Assembly: GCF_047308265.1 (NCBI RefSeq)
Contig: NZ_JBKQWY010000003.1
Location: 310,001 to 374,000 of the forward strand
Length of the DNA: 64,000 nucleotides
Direction: 5' to 3'
Origin: Maricaulis sp047308265
Lineage (GTDB): Bacteria > Pseudomonadota > Alphaproteobacteria > Caulobacterales > Maricaulaceae
Part shown: positions 26,339 to 34,815 of the stretch, one piece after another
How the letters are laid out: the number at the start of each line of letters is the position of its first letter
Position numbering within the stretch: position 1 is the first letter of the stretch
Notes under the pieces: generated by a model
What the model was told of the DNA's origin: nothing
Seen by the model: the letters and a program-made list of their open reading frames with translations, nothing else
Database searches by the model: none
Position numbers and translations under genes: made by a program

Positions 26339-27334
26339 ATGCCGGTTCCGCATGATCCCTATATTCTTATTCTCGGCGGCTCCCATGATGGGCAACTGAT
26401 TGGTGTACGCGAAGCTTTGAACGGCGACGGGATTCGTGTCCGGCTGATCGATCATATAGACCCGCAACCGTTTGAATTATCCGTCGACCGATCTGGTCGT
26501 TACCGATTAGAGATCGATGGAGAGGAGATGCCGGAGCCTCCGCTTGTTTGGTGTCGGCTCAAAATACACACGATCCTGAGCGAATGGACCGAAGCCACAA
26601 TTCCTGAGTTCGTGCGTCGAATAGAATGGCGAAAGCTTCTGAGCGGAATTGCGCATCTCTATGATGACCGCTGCATCCATTCGATCTCAGCGCTATGGGC
26701 CGCAGAGCACAAGCCTCGCCAGTTCTCGGAGGCTGTAAAGGCCGGATTCGAGATTCCGGAGACAAGCTTTTTCGCGGGCAAGTCTTACGCCAAGGGGTTC
26801 GCGTCGCGACATGACCCCTGCCTTGCGAAAGTTATAGCAGCGCGAAATGTGCCGCGATTGAATGCAGGGCCAGATTCTTATCGGATACTTCAAACAATGG
26901 ATCTGGGGATGGACACAATTGACGCATCGGACGAGGACGAGTTCCTGAGTACACCCGCGATGTTCCAAGAGTGGCTCACAGAGGGGTGGGAATACCGCGT
27001 TATTGCCTTTCGCGACAGGGCCTTTGTGTACCGCCGCCTCGACATGGTCCAGAACCGAACGAGACCCGATCCGCGAATTCTTCTTGGCGCCCAGTACGAG
27101 ATGGTGCCGACTGACCCTGCTATTCGTGATGCAGCTTCGCGTTACCTGCAGGCCATGGGGCTGCACTACGGCACCTTTGATTTGATCGAGCCGTCCGATG
27201 GATCCCTCTATTTCCTTGAATGTAATCCGGAGGGGCAATGGAGTGCAGCGGTCGGGCATAACCCCGCGGAAGTAGCGGCGCATTTTGCGTCGGTTCTCGG
27301 GCGCTTGTTAACTCACCGGGTGGCTGCGGCGTAA
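26339..27334 (+). CDS. ATP-grasp macrocyclase (MvdC/MvdD-like graspetide ligase)
   Basis: A 331-residue ATP-grasp ligase that would activate side-chain carboxylates of Asp/Glu in the core with ATP and join them to Thr/Ser hydroxyls. The N-terminal pre-ATP-grasp part (about 1-90) contains ILILGGSHDGQ; the C-terminal part ends in LHYGTFDLIEPSDG and LYFLECNPEGQW, which matches the E-x-N-P-x-G-Q-W metal-binding signature of microviridin-type ligases. ATG at 26339 with GAGAGG upstream is preferred over GTG at 26282, which lies in a terminator hairpin. The DWR-type motif found in many group members is not obvious (MVQNRTRPDPR in its place), so this is a diverged group. Last gene of the cluster. Confidence 0.87.
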   Translation: MPVPHDPYILILGGSHDGQLIGVREALNGDGIRVRLIDHIDPQPFELSVDRSGRYRLEIDGEEMPEPPLVWCRLKIHTILSEWTEATIPEFVRRIEWRKLLSGIAHLYDDRCIHSISALWAAEHKPRQFSEAVKAGFEIPETSFFAGKSYAKGFASRHDPCLAKVIAARNVPRLNAGPDSYRILQTMDLGMDTIDASDEDEFLSTPAMFQEWLTEGWEYRVIAFRDRAFVYRRLDMVQNRTRPDPRILLGAQYEMVPTDPAIRDAASRYLQAMGLHYGTFDLIEPSDGSLYFLECNPEGQWSAAVGHNPAEVAAHFASVLGRLLTHRVAAA

Positions 27335-27439
27335 TCGACCGCACGCGCCGCGAGCAATGGATGGGCGAAGGCGCAACGCTCAACCTATTGCTCGAAACGC
27401 AACTCATGGCAGGCCTTACAAAAACTGGAAATCCCGGAC

Positions 27440-28375
27440 TTAGGCGCCTTGCATGTGAGCCTGGAAAAACTCGGCGACTTCATTCGAGATTTTCTCAACA
27501 TGCTCGGGACGCCAGTAAAGATCGAAATGACCCGCCCCCTCGATCACCGTGACCTTTTCGGGCTTAGCCTCGTCGGCAAAACGGATGGCACCAGGATTGG
27601 AGACCGCTTCGCCACCATAAGCCAGATACATGGGGATCGGGTCGAACAGCTTCGTATAGTTAAAGATAGAAAAACCAAAGAGCGAGTACTGGCTATTGGC
27701 GGCCACCTGGTTTTTCCACGTCGGGGTGTCACCCGGCATACCGGCCAAATAATAGTCTCGCATGCCGACATAAAGAGGTTCAGGCGCTGCAGCTATTTCT
27801 TCTTCGGTCTCCGGGACGGGCTTGATGTAGACCTCCTCACCGGTATCGAAGCGCACCTGCGCCGCATCAGTCAGCGCCTTAACAACCAAATTGCGATAGC
27901 CCTCAGCGCCCAGCACGCTCAGCGGTGTATCGAGTTCGATGAAGTAGGGACTGATCATCGCGACAGCGTTGATACGGGTGTCAAAAGCGGTCTCGTACAT
28001 CGCCCAGCCAGACCCCATGCAGACCCCGGCATTGAACACATTATTCGTGTCGGTCACGTCAAGCGTGCGAAGGAAGTCGACAGCATTGCGCACGTCTCTC
28101 ACAAACCATTCCGGAATGAGATAGCCGGTTTTTCCTTCGCTTTCGCCCCATCCGCGCGGATCGAAGACCAATGTCGCGAAGCCTCGTTCTGACAAGGCTT
28201 TCGCATAAATACCGCCTGTCTGTTCTTTGACTCCGGTAACGGGTGGGGTCACGGTTACAGCCGGGTAGGTCTTGCCTGGGTCATAGTCATCCGGAAGGAA
28301 TAAGTGAGCCGAAATTTTATGCCCGTCGCTGTCAAATTCAACGGCGTTCTTACCGGGTTTGAACTGTTTACTCAT
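27440..28375 (-). CDS. alpha/beta hydrolase with Cys nucleophile (YcjY/DLH-like)
   Basis: A 311-residue cytoplasmic alpha/beta hydrolase. The nucleophile elbow reads NAGVCMGSG with Cys119 where most family members have Ser; this is the pattern of dienelactone-hydrolase and YcjY-like proteins. FDPRGWGESEG (about 71-81) and the C-terminal His in GAGHFDLYWRPEHV fit the fold. Substrate unknown. It is convergent with the ATP-grasp gene and has the higher GC of the chromosome, so it probably lies outside the island. The start at 28375 (MSKQFKPGKN) has a purine-rich but weak ribosome-binding site. Confidence 0.85.
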   Translation of the reverse strand: MSKQFKPGKNAVEFDSDGHKISAHLFLPDDYDPGKTYPAVTVTPPVTGVKEQTGGIYAKALSERGFATLVFDPRGWGESEGKTGYLIPEWFVRDVRNAVDFLRTLDVTDTNNVFNAGVCMGSGWAMYETAFDTRINAVAMISPYFIELDTPLSVLGAEGYRNLVVKALTDAAQVRFDTGEEVYIKPVPETEEEIAAAPEPLYVGMRDYYLAGMPGDTPTWKNQVAANSQYSLFGFSIFNYTKLFDPIPMYLAYGGEAVSNPGAIRFADEAKPEKVTVIEGAGHFDLYWRPEHVEKISNEVAEFFQAHMQGA

Positions 28376-28589
28376 GGCACCGTCTTCTTTCTTGCTATGG
28401 ATTGACTATTTGGGTTTCTTTTGTCGCCTTGTCCGGTTTGATCACGAAGTGACGTTTAGGCAAACCTGCCGCACTCCACCGTCATTCGCAACTCGGATTC
28501 AGCACTCACCGGAACACGCCGGATCACCAAGGGGGCTGCCAGTGTAAAGAGTATCAGGCGATGGGGCGTCGGGCCGTGCAGAGACACCC

Positions 28590-28823
28590 TTGGCCCGTCT
28601 GTCAGTTCAACCGCCGACAAATCGGGTGGGGCGTGGGCGCGTTCGAGCTCATCCTAATCCTCTATACGTTGTACATGGAATTTGTGACGGGCACTGGCCC
28701 TCCTTGCTGGGAACCGTCCTGCCTTTGAGCATTGTCATTGCGATTGTGTGGGCTGTGTTCGCCTCACTGATCGCGCTCGTTCTTGTAGTCATGAAACGCC
28801 GCGCCCAGCGCGCGAAGGACTGA
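28590..28823 (+). CDS. possible small membrane protein
   Basis: A short frame whose last 40 residues form one convincing membrane helix (LPLSIVIAIVWAVFASLIALVLVV) followed by a basic tail (MKRRAQRAKD). The N-terminal half is not protein-like and the TTG start has no ribosome-binding site, so a later start (for example a TTG near 28704) is possible. No known family. It converges with the antiporter gene. Confidence 0.35.
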   Translation: MARLSVQPPTNRVGRGRVRAHPNPLYVVHGICDGHWPSLLGTVLPLSIVIAIVWAVFASLIALVLVVMKRRAQRAKD

Positions 28824-28856
28824 GTGTCACGCCAAAGCGCCATGGAAGCGCTCGCC

Positions 28857-30461
28857 TCACTGATCGCCCTGGCGCCGGGCCATGACATGTCCGGCAAATC
28901 CCGCACCGGCTTCGGTATAGATGTTGAACACGGTCGTGGCGCCGGCCTCCTGAAGGGCGGCCTCTTCGTCCTCGAACTTCGCGATGGCCGCAATCTCACC
29001 CTCAAACGCTGATCGTCGCAGGTGGGCGATCACAGCGAGTGTCGTGCTCACCCTGGGCAGGGCCAGCAAGACAAGCTCCAGCGTGTGCGCCGCCTGGATC
29101 CGGTCCCAGAAATCCGCATCGGTGGGGTCACCATGCAGGACATGGCGACCATCCTCACACTGATTGGTGCAGGTGACGGGGTCGATATCAATGCCCACGA
29201 CAACATCCCCGCGCGCTTCGCGCATCTTGTCATACGCACCACTGCCCAGCCCGCCCATGCCGATGACGGCGACCTTGGCCCCCCCGATATCAAGCGCCTC
29301 ATCATCGGCAATCAGATCGTGGCGCTGCAGCTGTTTCCAGCGCGCCCGATACTGGGTGTAGAGCGGCTGGGCGAAACGCCCCAGTCCGGCGGCGAGCACA
29401 AAGGACAAGGCGGTCGCTATGGCCAGTATGATCAGCCATTGCGGATCGAGCAGCCCATTGGCCACGCCGATCGTCGCGACGATCAAACCAAATTCGCTGT
29501 AATTGGTCAGGTTCAGTGAAGCGAGCAGGCTGGTGCGAGCCCTCAGCTTGAACCGGGTGAGCAGGGCAAAAAACAGTGTCGACTTGACCAGGACAAACGG
29601 GGTGAGCGCGACCCCCATAATGACCGCCTCCCAGCTCGGCTGGCCGGCCAGCCCGATGGAGAGAAAGAAGCCGAGCAGAAACAGGTCCTTGAAGGAGAGC
29701 ATGGTCTTGGCCAGCTCGTCGGCCTTGGGGTGATTGGCGATCAGCACGCCGATGATGAGCGCGCCCAGATCACCCTTGAGCTGGACAAGTTCGAACACTT
29801 CCGCGCCACCGATCGCCAGAAGAAACCCGAACAGGACCAGCAACTCCCCATGACCCACCCGCACCAGCAAGGCGTGCAGGACCGGTCGCAGCGGGATCAG
29901 CAACAGTACCAGCACAGCCCAGGGTGATGGCAGGGAACCAGTCGATGCCGCCAGGAAAATCACCGCCGCGATATCCTGCATGACCAGAATGCCGATCGCG
30001 ATGCGACCATGCATGGAGGTCATCTCGCCGCGCTCCTCGAGCGCCTTGACGACAAACACCGTGCTGGAAAAGCTCAGGGCAAAGGCGATGAGGATGGCCT
30101 GGGGCAGGTCCAGATCGCTGAGAAGCGGCAGGCCGAGAAGGGCCAAGGCGTAAATCGCAAATCCGAACACCACCACAACCAGGGCCGTGTGCAGCGTGGT
30201 CACGCCCCAGACCTGCGGACGGGCCAGGGTGCGCAGGTTGAGCTTCAGCCCGACGGTAAACAAAAGAAGCGTGATGCCCAGATCAGACAGGCCTTCAAGC
30301 GTTTCACCGCTGGCGATGCCCAGACCATTCAGCAAAAATCCGGCGACCAGGAACCCCACGAGTGGCGGCAACCCGGCAAACCGGGCCAAGAGGCCCAGCA
30401 CAAAGGCCAAACCGATCCACACCACATCGCCCAAGGCGATCGCGATCCACTGGAATTCCAT
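28857..30461 (-). CDS. CPA2-type cation:proton antiporter with NAD-binding domain
   Basis: A 534-residue Kef/YbaL-like antiporter that exchanges K+ or Na+ for protons across the inner membrane. About twelve membrane segments fill residues 1-380, including the family-typical LALSFSSTVFVVKALEERGE. The C-terminus is a RCK_N/TrkA-N domain with a Rossmann motif VIGMGGLGSGAYDKM (about 402-416) that binds NAD(H) and may gate transport. A final TrkA_C domain is not seen. Single gene. The start ATG at 30461 has a weak ribosome-binding site. Ion specificity cannot be read from sequence. Confidence 0.9.
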   Translation of the reverse strand: MEFQWIAIALGDVVWIGLAFVLGLLARFAGLPPLVGFLVAGFLLNGLGIASGETLEGLSDLGITLLLFTVGLKLNLRTLARPQVWGVTTLHTALVVVVFGFAIYALALLGLPLLSDLDLPQAILIAFALSFSSTVFVVKALEERGEMTSMHGRIAIGILVMQDIAAVIFLAASTGSLPSPWAVLVLLLIPLRPVLHALLVRVGHGELLVLFGFLLAIGGAEVFELVQLKGDLGALIIGVLIANHPKADELAKTMLSFKDLFLLGFFLSIGLAGQPSWEAVIMGVALTPFVLVKSTLFFALLTRFKLRARTSLLASLNLTNYSEFGLIVATIGVANGLLDPQWLIILAIATALSFVLAAGLGRFAQPLYTQYRARWKQLQRHDLIADDEALDIGGAKVAVIGMGGLGSGAYDKMREARGDVVVGIDIDPVTCTNQCEDGRHVLHGDPTDADFWDRIQAAHTLELVLLALPRVSTTLAVIAHLRRSAFEGEIAAIAKFEDEEAALQEAGATTVFNIYTEAGAGFAGHVMARRQGDQ

Positions 30462-30601
30462 CGTCAGTCCCTGATGCTTGATCCCTGCCCGTGACCATCA
30501 TGTCGCGCCGCGGGCTGAATGTGAATGCGACCGGTTCACCCACCCTCCTGTTGAGGTGTGTCATCAGCAGTTGTCTCTGGTGTGGATCGAAGATGGCCAC
30601 G

Positions 30602-31900
30602 TTACTGCACCGGCCTGTGACGTCCCCGCCCGGCGGCCGCCATAACCATCACGCCGATGGCGAGTTCGATCCCAAGTGCGATTAGGACATTGCTGTCCGG
30701 CATGCCGTCGAGCACCCAGCTCACCAGTCGTCCCGCGGCAAAGGCAAAAAAGACCGTCAGGGCGATCATACGGGCGGCGGCGAACCAGCGCGCCCTTGCA
30801 ACACCCCCCAGCATAAGACCGCCCAGTGCGGCCAGATTGGCGCCGGGCGCCCGCAACTCGCTCATCAGATTAGGTTCGGCATCCAGCGTGATACCGTAAC
30901 TGGCATAAAATTCTGCGGGAAACAGTGTGATTGCGGCACCGATAACCAGGGCGGTCACCCCGCCCAGTCCAAGGATGACTTTTTGATACAGGCTGGGTGT
31001 CATGGTCGTGTCCTTTTCAGTCATGAGATGTGAGGTGGGTGTCGGGCTAGCCGCGGGATCGGGAGCCGGGTCCGCTTGTGTCTCCCGCCAGGCACCAGCC
31101 TCTGCTTCACGCTTGGCAAAATCGGTGAAATCACAAGGTGGACGTCCCAGAGCCCGCTCGACACCACCTGTCACATGGGCATTGCGGCCATCAAACGTCT
31201 CGCGGGCAATCTCCGTGACAATATCGGCAAAGGTCCTGCCCGCCGCGCGTTCGAGCTCAGCATGGAAAGCCTCGAACGTGATCGCCACATGGCGCACGGG
31301 ATGACCGATGGCATCACCCAGGATGGCGGCGATCTCATCAAAACCCAGAAGGCGCGGCCCGGTCAGTTCATAGATCTGGCTGGCGTGGTGATCCTCAATC
31401 AGAGCGGCGACAGCGACATCCGCCAGATCCTCCACATCGATGACCGGTTCGCGAATATCGCCTCCGGGCATGGGCACCATACCCGACATCACCGCATCGC
31501 GCAGGGACCCCTCCGAGAAATTCTGTGCGAACCAGGCAGATCGCAGGATGGTGGCGCTCGGGCATATCCGTCTCATGATCGCCTCAGCCTTGAGCGCAGC
31601 GGGTTCGCCGCGACCTGTCAGCATGACGATACGGTCAATCCCCGCCCCGGCCAGCGCCTGTGCAAAGGCCGCCAAAGTGTCCAGCGCGCCGGGAAAGGCA
31701 TAATCGGGCTGGAAGCAGATATAGACCGCGCTCACACGGGCGAGTGCCGCAGGCCAGGTGGCGGGTTGATCCCAGTCGAAGGGGATCACCCCGGAGCGCG
31801 AGCCCTCGCGGACGTCATAGCCGCGCGCTTTGAGGCGGGATGTGATGCGCGAGCCGGTCTTGCCGGTCGCGCCTGTGACAAAAATGGGTGAGGAAGGCAT
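30602..31900 (-). CDS. NmrA-like NAD(P)-binding protein fused to DUF4345
   Basis: A 432-residue fusion. Residues 1-280 are an atypical short-chain dehydrogenase/NmrA-like domain with the nucleotide motif VTGATGKTGSRI (8-19), similar to NAD(P)H azoreductase or redox-sensing proteins. Residues 310-430 are a DUF4345 membrane domain with four hydrophobic segments. The linker (TSHLMTEKDTTMTPSLYQ) contains an ATG where a free DUF4345 gene would begin, so the join looks like in-frame fusion of two adjacent genes, and internal initiation may also give the free membrane domain. It follows an AraC regulator gene by 99 bases on the same strand. Confidence 0.8.
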   Translation of the reverse strand: MPSSPIFVTGATGKTGSRITSRLKARGYDVREGSRSGVIPFDWDQPATWPAALARVSAVYICFQPDYAFPGALDTLAAFAQALAGAGIDRIVMLTGRGEPAALKAEAIMRRICPSATILRSAWFAQNFSEGSLRDAVMSGMVPMPGGDIREPVIDVEDLADVAVAALIEDHHASQIYELTGPRLLGFDEIAAILGDAIGHPVRHVAITFEAFHAELERAAGRTFADIVTEIARETFDGRNAHVTGGVERALGRPPCDFTDFAKREAEAGAWRETQADPAPDPAASPTPTSHLMTEKDTTMTPSLYQKVILGLGGVTALVIGAAITLFPAEFYASYGITLDAEPNLMSELRAPGANLAALGGLMLGGVARARWFAAARMIALTVFFAFAAGRLVSWVLDGMPDSNVLIALGIELAIGVMVMAAAGRGRHRPVQ

Positions 31901-31999
31901 GGCCGATCTCCATCGTGTTCAAGACACGGATGGGATAGCGCTTGTCCGAGTGAGTGGTCTTGGCCCCGTACGACAGAGCTTTGGCCGAGCGTGCCAATT

Positions 32000-33013
32000 C
32001 TAGAGAGTCACTCCTTCACGCCGATACCGGGCCGGAGTTTGACCGCTCAAACGCTTGAACGCCCGTGTAAACGTGCTCTGCTCGGAATAGCCGGTCAGGA
32101 AGGCAATCTCCGCGAGAGCGTAATCGGTCTGGCGCAGAAGGCGCTCTGCAAGACGGCGGCGTGTCGTTTCCACAAGATCCTGATAGACATGGCCGTCCTG
32201 TGCGAGGCGGCGTTGCAGCGTGCGTGCGCTCATGCCCAGTCGCGCGGCCACTTCACCAATCGAGGGAACACCTTCGCTGAGCGCGCGCGAGATTTCCAAG
32301 CACACTTCGTGGTCTAGACCGGTCTCGACGACAAACTCCGCGAGTTCACGATCCAGATGCGCATCGAAAAACCGTGCCAACCCCTGATCCCCCAGGCGAT
32401 TGCCGACTTGCAGATCCTGTTTTGCGATCTCGAATCCATCGCGATCCGCGCCAAAATGAAGAGGGCACTGAAAATGTTGTTCAAAGATGTCCAGTGTCCC
32501 CGGACGTTCGTGTGAAAAACACACAGCGCTTGGAGTAAACGGCTCGCAGCTGACCTCCCGGCACAAACCCACACCGGCCGCGACCGCCAGCTCATTGGTC
32601 ATTCTTTGGCCCAGGCGTGTGTCGCGCCCCGGATCAATGGCCATGAATGTGGCTGTTGCGCCCGGTTCAACGCGGTAATTGGCGACATTGGTTACCACCT
32701 GGCCGTACCTTTCCACGCGTCTGAAAGAGCCCAGAAGGTCGGGGGCCGATTTAAACGCCAGACCAAAGGATCCATAATCATCACACCGCATCAATCGCCC
32801 CAGCCGCACGCCCAGACCGCGCCCGTCCGGCCGGTGCTGTGCAAGCTGTTCAAGAAGCTCGAAGAAGGCCTCGGCCGCAATCATGCCTGGCCAGGCGCCC
32901 GGGTCACCGGGGGCCAAGCCCGTGGGGATGAGCCAATCCCTGTCCGCATGAGATGACGTGGAGCTGACCAGTGTGACGAGCTTCTGGATAAACAATGTTG
33001 AGATATGATCCAT
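32000..33013 (-). CDS. AraC-family transcriptional regulator
   Basis: A 337-residue regulator with an N-terminal Arabinose_bd/OruR-like ligand domain (about 20-210) and a C-terminal AraC-type double helix-turn-helix (about 235-335: MSARTLQRRLAQDG, then ALAEIAFLTGYSEQSTFTRAFKRLSGQTPARYR). The ATG at 33013 (MDHISTLFIQ) is preferred over a longer frame to 33211, whose extension is not protein-like. It is divergent from the beta-lactamase-like hydrolase at 33281 and upstream of the NmrA fusion, so it may control either; the inducer is unknown. Confidence 0.88.
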   Translation of the reverse strand: MDHISTLFIQKLVTLVSSTSSHADRDWLIPTGLAPGDPGAWPGMIAAEAFFELLEQLAQHRPDGRGLGVRLGRLMRCDDYGSFGLAFKSAPDLLGSFRRVERYGQVVTNVANYRVEPGATATFMAIDPGRDTRLGQRMTNELAVAAGVGLCREVSCEPFTPSAVCFSHERPGTLDIFEQHFQCPLHFGADRDGFEIAKQDLQVGNRLGDQGLARFFDAHLDRELAEFVVETGLDHEVCLEISRALSEGVPSIGEVAARLGMSARTLQRRLAQDGHVYQDLVETTRRRLAERLLRQTDYALAEIAFLTGYSEQSTFTRAFKRLSGQTPARYRREGVTL

Positions 33014-33280
33014 GACTCGTTTCTTGCCCTGCCACACCGGGTGCGCCCCCAGTGATCCGCGATCCGGCGCTGTTCCGTCAAGGGGCGCAAAAAGGCGCAT
33101 CACGCGCGGACAGGCGCACCGGGACACAAGACGGGATGCCCCGGCTGACAATCCCTGCGTTGAATACCGCGCCGGGCTGTAGGACTGTGTGTCTCCAAGA
33201 GCCCCGTACACCCCAGACCTCCCGTCTTAATCACGCACACAGCCTGCTGGCTCAAAACCGGTTTCCGAAAGGCCTGCCCC

Positions 33281-34678
33281 ATGTGGAAAATGATCGCCGT
33301 TCTTTTCTCGTTGGTGCTGACCTCGGCGGCCACCGCGCAAAGCCACGACCGGACAGACCAGATCGATGTCCTGATCGACCAGGCCCTGCCGGCCTCGGGC
33401 GCACCAGGCCTGGCCTATGCGATTATCGACGCAAACGGCTCGACGGTCGGAGCGCGTGGCGTGACCCGTCTTGGCGGAGATATCGCCATCACACCGGACA
33501 CGCCCTTCCCCCTGGGCTCGATCTCGAAAAGCCTCACGGCCCTGGCCGTCATCCAGCTGGTTGAGGCCGGACATCTGGATCTGGATGACAGGATCTCCGC
33601 CCATCTCGAGGTTTTCCAGGATCAGCCCGGCAGCGCGATCACAATCCGGCAATTGCTGAGCCATACCAGCGGATACTCCACCTTCCAGGGCAATCAGGCC
33701 CATACCGGGAATGAGCACGATCTCGTCGGCCAGCTGGCTCGCACTCGCCCTGCCCTTCCCAGCGGCCAGCACTGGCAATACTCGAACGCGAATTATGCGA
33801 TCCTCGGCCGTCTCATCGAAACCCTCAGCGGTCTCGAATTCCCGGTCTATATTCAAAATGAGATCCTCGCTCCCGCCGGCATGAGCCAGAGCTTCATCAT
33901 TGCGGGCGAGGATGCGCGCGATGTGGCGATCGGACACACACCCTGGTTCACCGGCAAACGTGCCGTGCCTGAAGGCGGACTGTCGGATGGCATGGCCGCC
34001 GCGGGAGGCGTGATGGCCAGCGCATCCGATGTCGCCCGCTATCTGGAGATCATGCTCAATGGCGAGGATGATCTGATCCGCGCCGACAACAAGGCCCTGA
34101 TGCTGCAACCCGCGAGTGAGGCCTCACCGTTTTACGGGCTGGGCTGGTTTATCGATGCGCAGACCGGACGCGCCTATCACACGGGCCTGGTGCCCGGTTC
34201 GGAAGCCGTGGCAATCCTCTCGCCCGCCGATCAGCGCGGCGCCGTCGTGCTCGTGAACACCAATAGTGGGATGGGGTTTGGCCTGACGGCCGATCTCTTG
34301 TGGGGCATCAGCACGCTGGGCCTGGGCGAAGACTACCAACCGATCCAAACTCAGCTGGCCACCCAATTGTTTTTCCTGATGCTGATGGCCTTGCCGGTCT
34401 TCTTTTTGGCCGCGATTGCGGGAGCCTGGTTCCTGCGCAAGGGCTTGCGCGCGAAATCCGGTTTCTCCGGCCTGTTCAGCCTGTGGTTTCCACTCCTCGT
34501 CACAACAGCGATGAGCTGGATCTTTCTGGTCCTGCTGCCGCAACTGTTTGGCACGCCTCTGGGCACGCTGGGACTCTACCAGCCGGACATGGTCATTTTG
34601 CTGATCGCCGGGTCGGCCAGCGGTCTCGCACTGGCGATCATTCGGCTTAGCCTGTTCTATGTGTTCCCGAGGGTTTAG
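33281..34678 (+). CDS. serine beta-lactamase-like hydrolase with membrane tail
   Basis: A 465-residue exported protein with a signal peptide (about 1-20), a class-C beta-lactamase/PBP4*-like domain (about 25-350) and three or four C-terminal membrane segments (about 367-463). The catalytic motifs are S80-x-x-K83 (GSISKSLTAL) and Y167-S-N (QYSNANY). These hydrolases act on D-amino peptides or esters in the periplasm; true beta-lactam resistance is not implied. It is divergent from an AraC regulator that may control it. ATG at 33281. Confidence 0.88.
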   Translation: MWKMIAVLFSLVLTSAATAQSHDRTDQIDVLIDQALPASGAPGLAYAIIDANGSTVGARGVTRLGGDIAITPDTPFPLGSISKSLTALAVIQLVEAGHLDLDDRISAHLEVFQDQPGSAITIRQLLSHTSGYSTFQGNQAHTGNEHDLVGQLARTRPALPSGQHWQYSNANYAILGRLIETLSGLEFPVYIQNEILAPAGMSQSFIIAGEDARDVAIGHTPWFTGKRAVPEGGLSDGMAAAGGVMASASDVARYLEIMLNGEDDLIRADNKALMLQPASEASPFYGLGWFIDAQTGRAYHTGLVPGSEAVAILSPADQRGAVVLVNTNSGMGFGLTADLLWGISTLGLGEDYQPIQTQLATQLFFLMLMALPVFFLAAIAGAWFLRKGLRAKSGFSGLFSLWFPLLVTTAMSWIFLVLLPQLFGTPLGTLGLYQPDMVILLIAGSASGLALAIIRLSLFYVFPRV

Positions 34679-34815
34679 GCGATGCAAGGCTCAGGCATGG
34701 CGCACGCCTAACCGGCATGTCACGACCAAACAGGCTTTGTCGCAATGTCATCGCGACACCGCGCCCACCATGGCAGGTTGATGCGTCATCCATCATTGCC
34801 AGACCGGGGGTTTTC

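Larger units (their letters stand above)
18634..27334. other. accessory island: graspetide (ATP-grasp RiPP) gene cluster
   Basis: The block from the HlyD gene to the ATP-grasp gene forms one functional unit: export (HlyD, C39-ABC transporter), a secreted DUF6624 protein, a divergent tailoring operon (P4H-like oxygenase, 73-residue unknown, JmjC-like oxygenase), a precursor peptide and an ATP-grasp ligase. It begins soon after tRNA-Ser, its base composition is visibly less GC-rich than the flanks, and starts such as GTG and TTG are common. These are signs of horizontal gain. No integrase, transposase or flanking direct repeat was found, so the borders are approximate. Confidence 0.75.

Noticed and set aside
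27335..28600. Attachment-site repeat of the tRNA-Ser 3' end at the far side of the island
   Set aside because: I looked for the last 20 or so bases of the tRNA here and found no match.
32761..32960. Frames antisense to the AraC regulator that read as long proteins
   Set aside because: High-GC third positions open antisense frames throughout this window; they lack starts with ribosome-binding sites and show no family patterns.
33281..34678. Beta-lactamase conferring antibiotic resistance
   Set aside because: SxxK and YSN motifs are shared with many D-peptidases and esterases; the C-terminal membrane tail and lack of a clear KTG motif argue for a different role.
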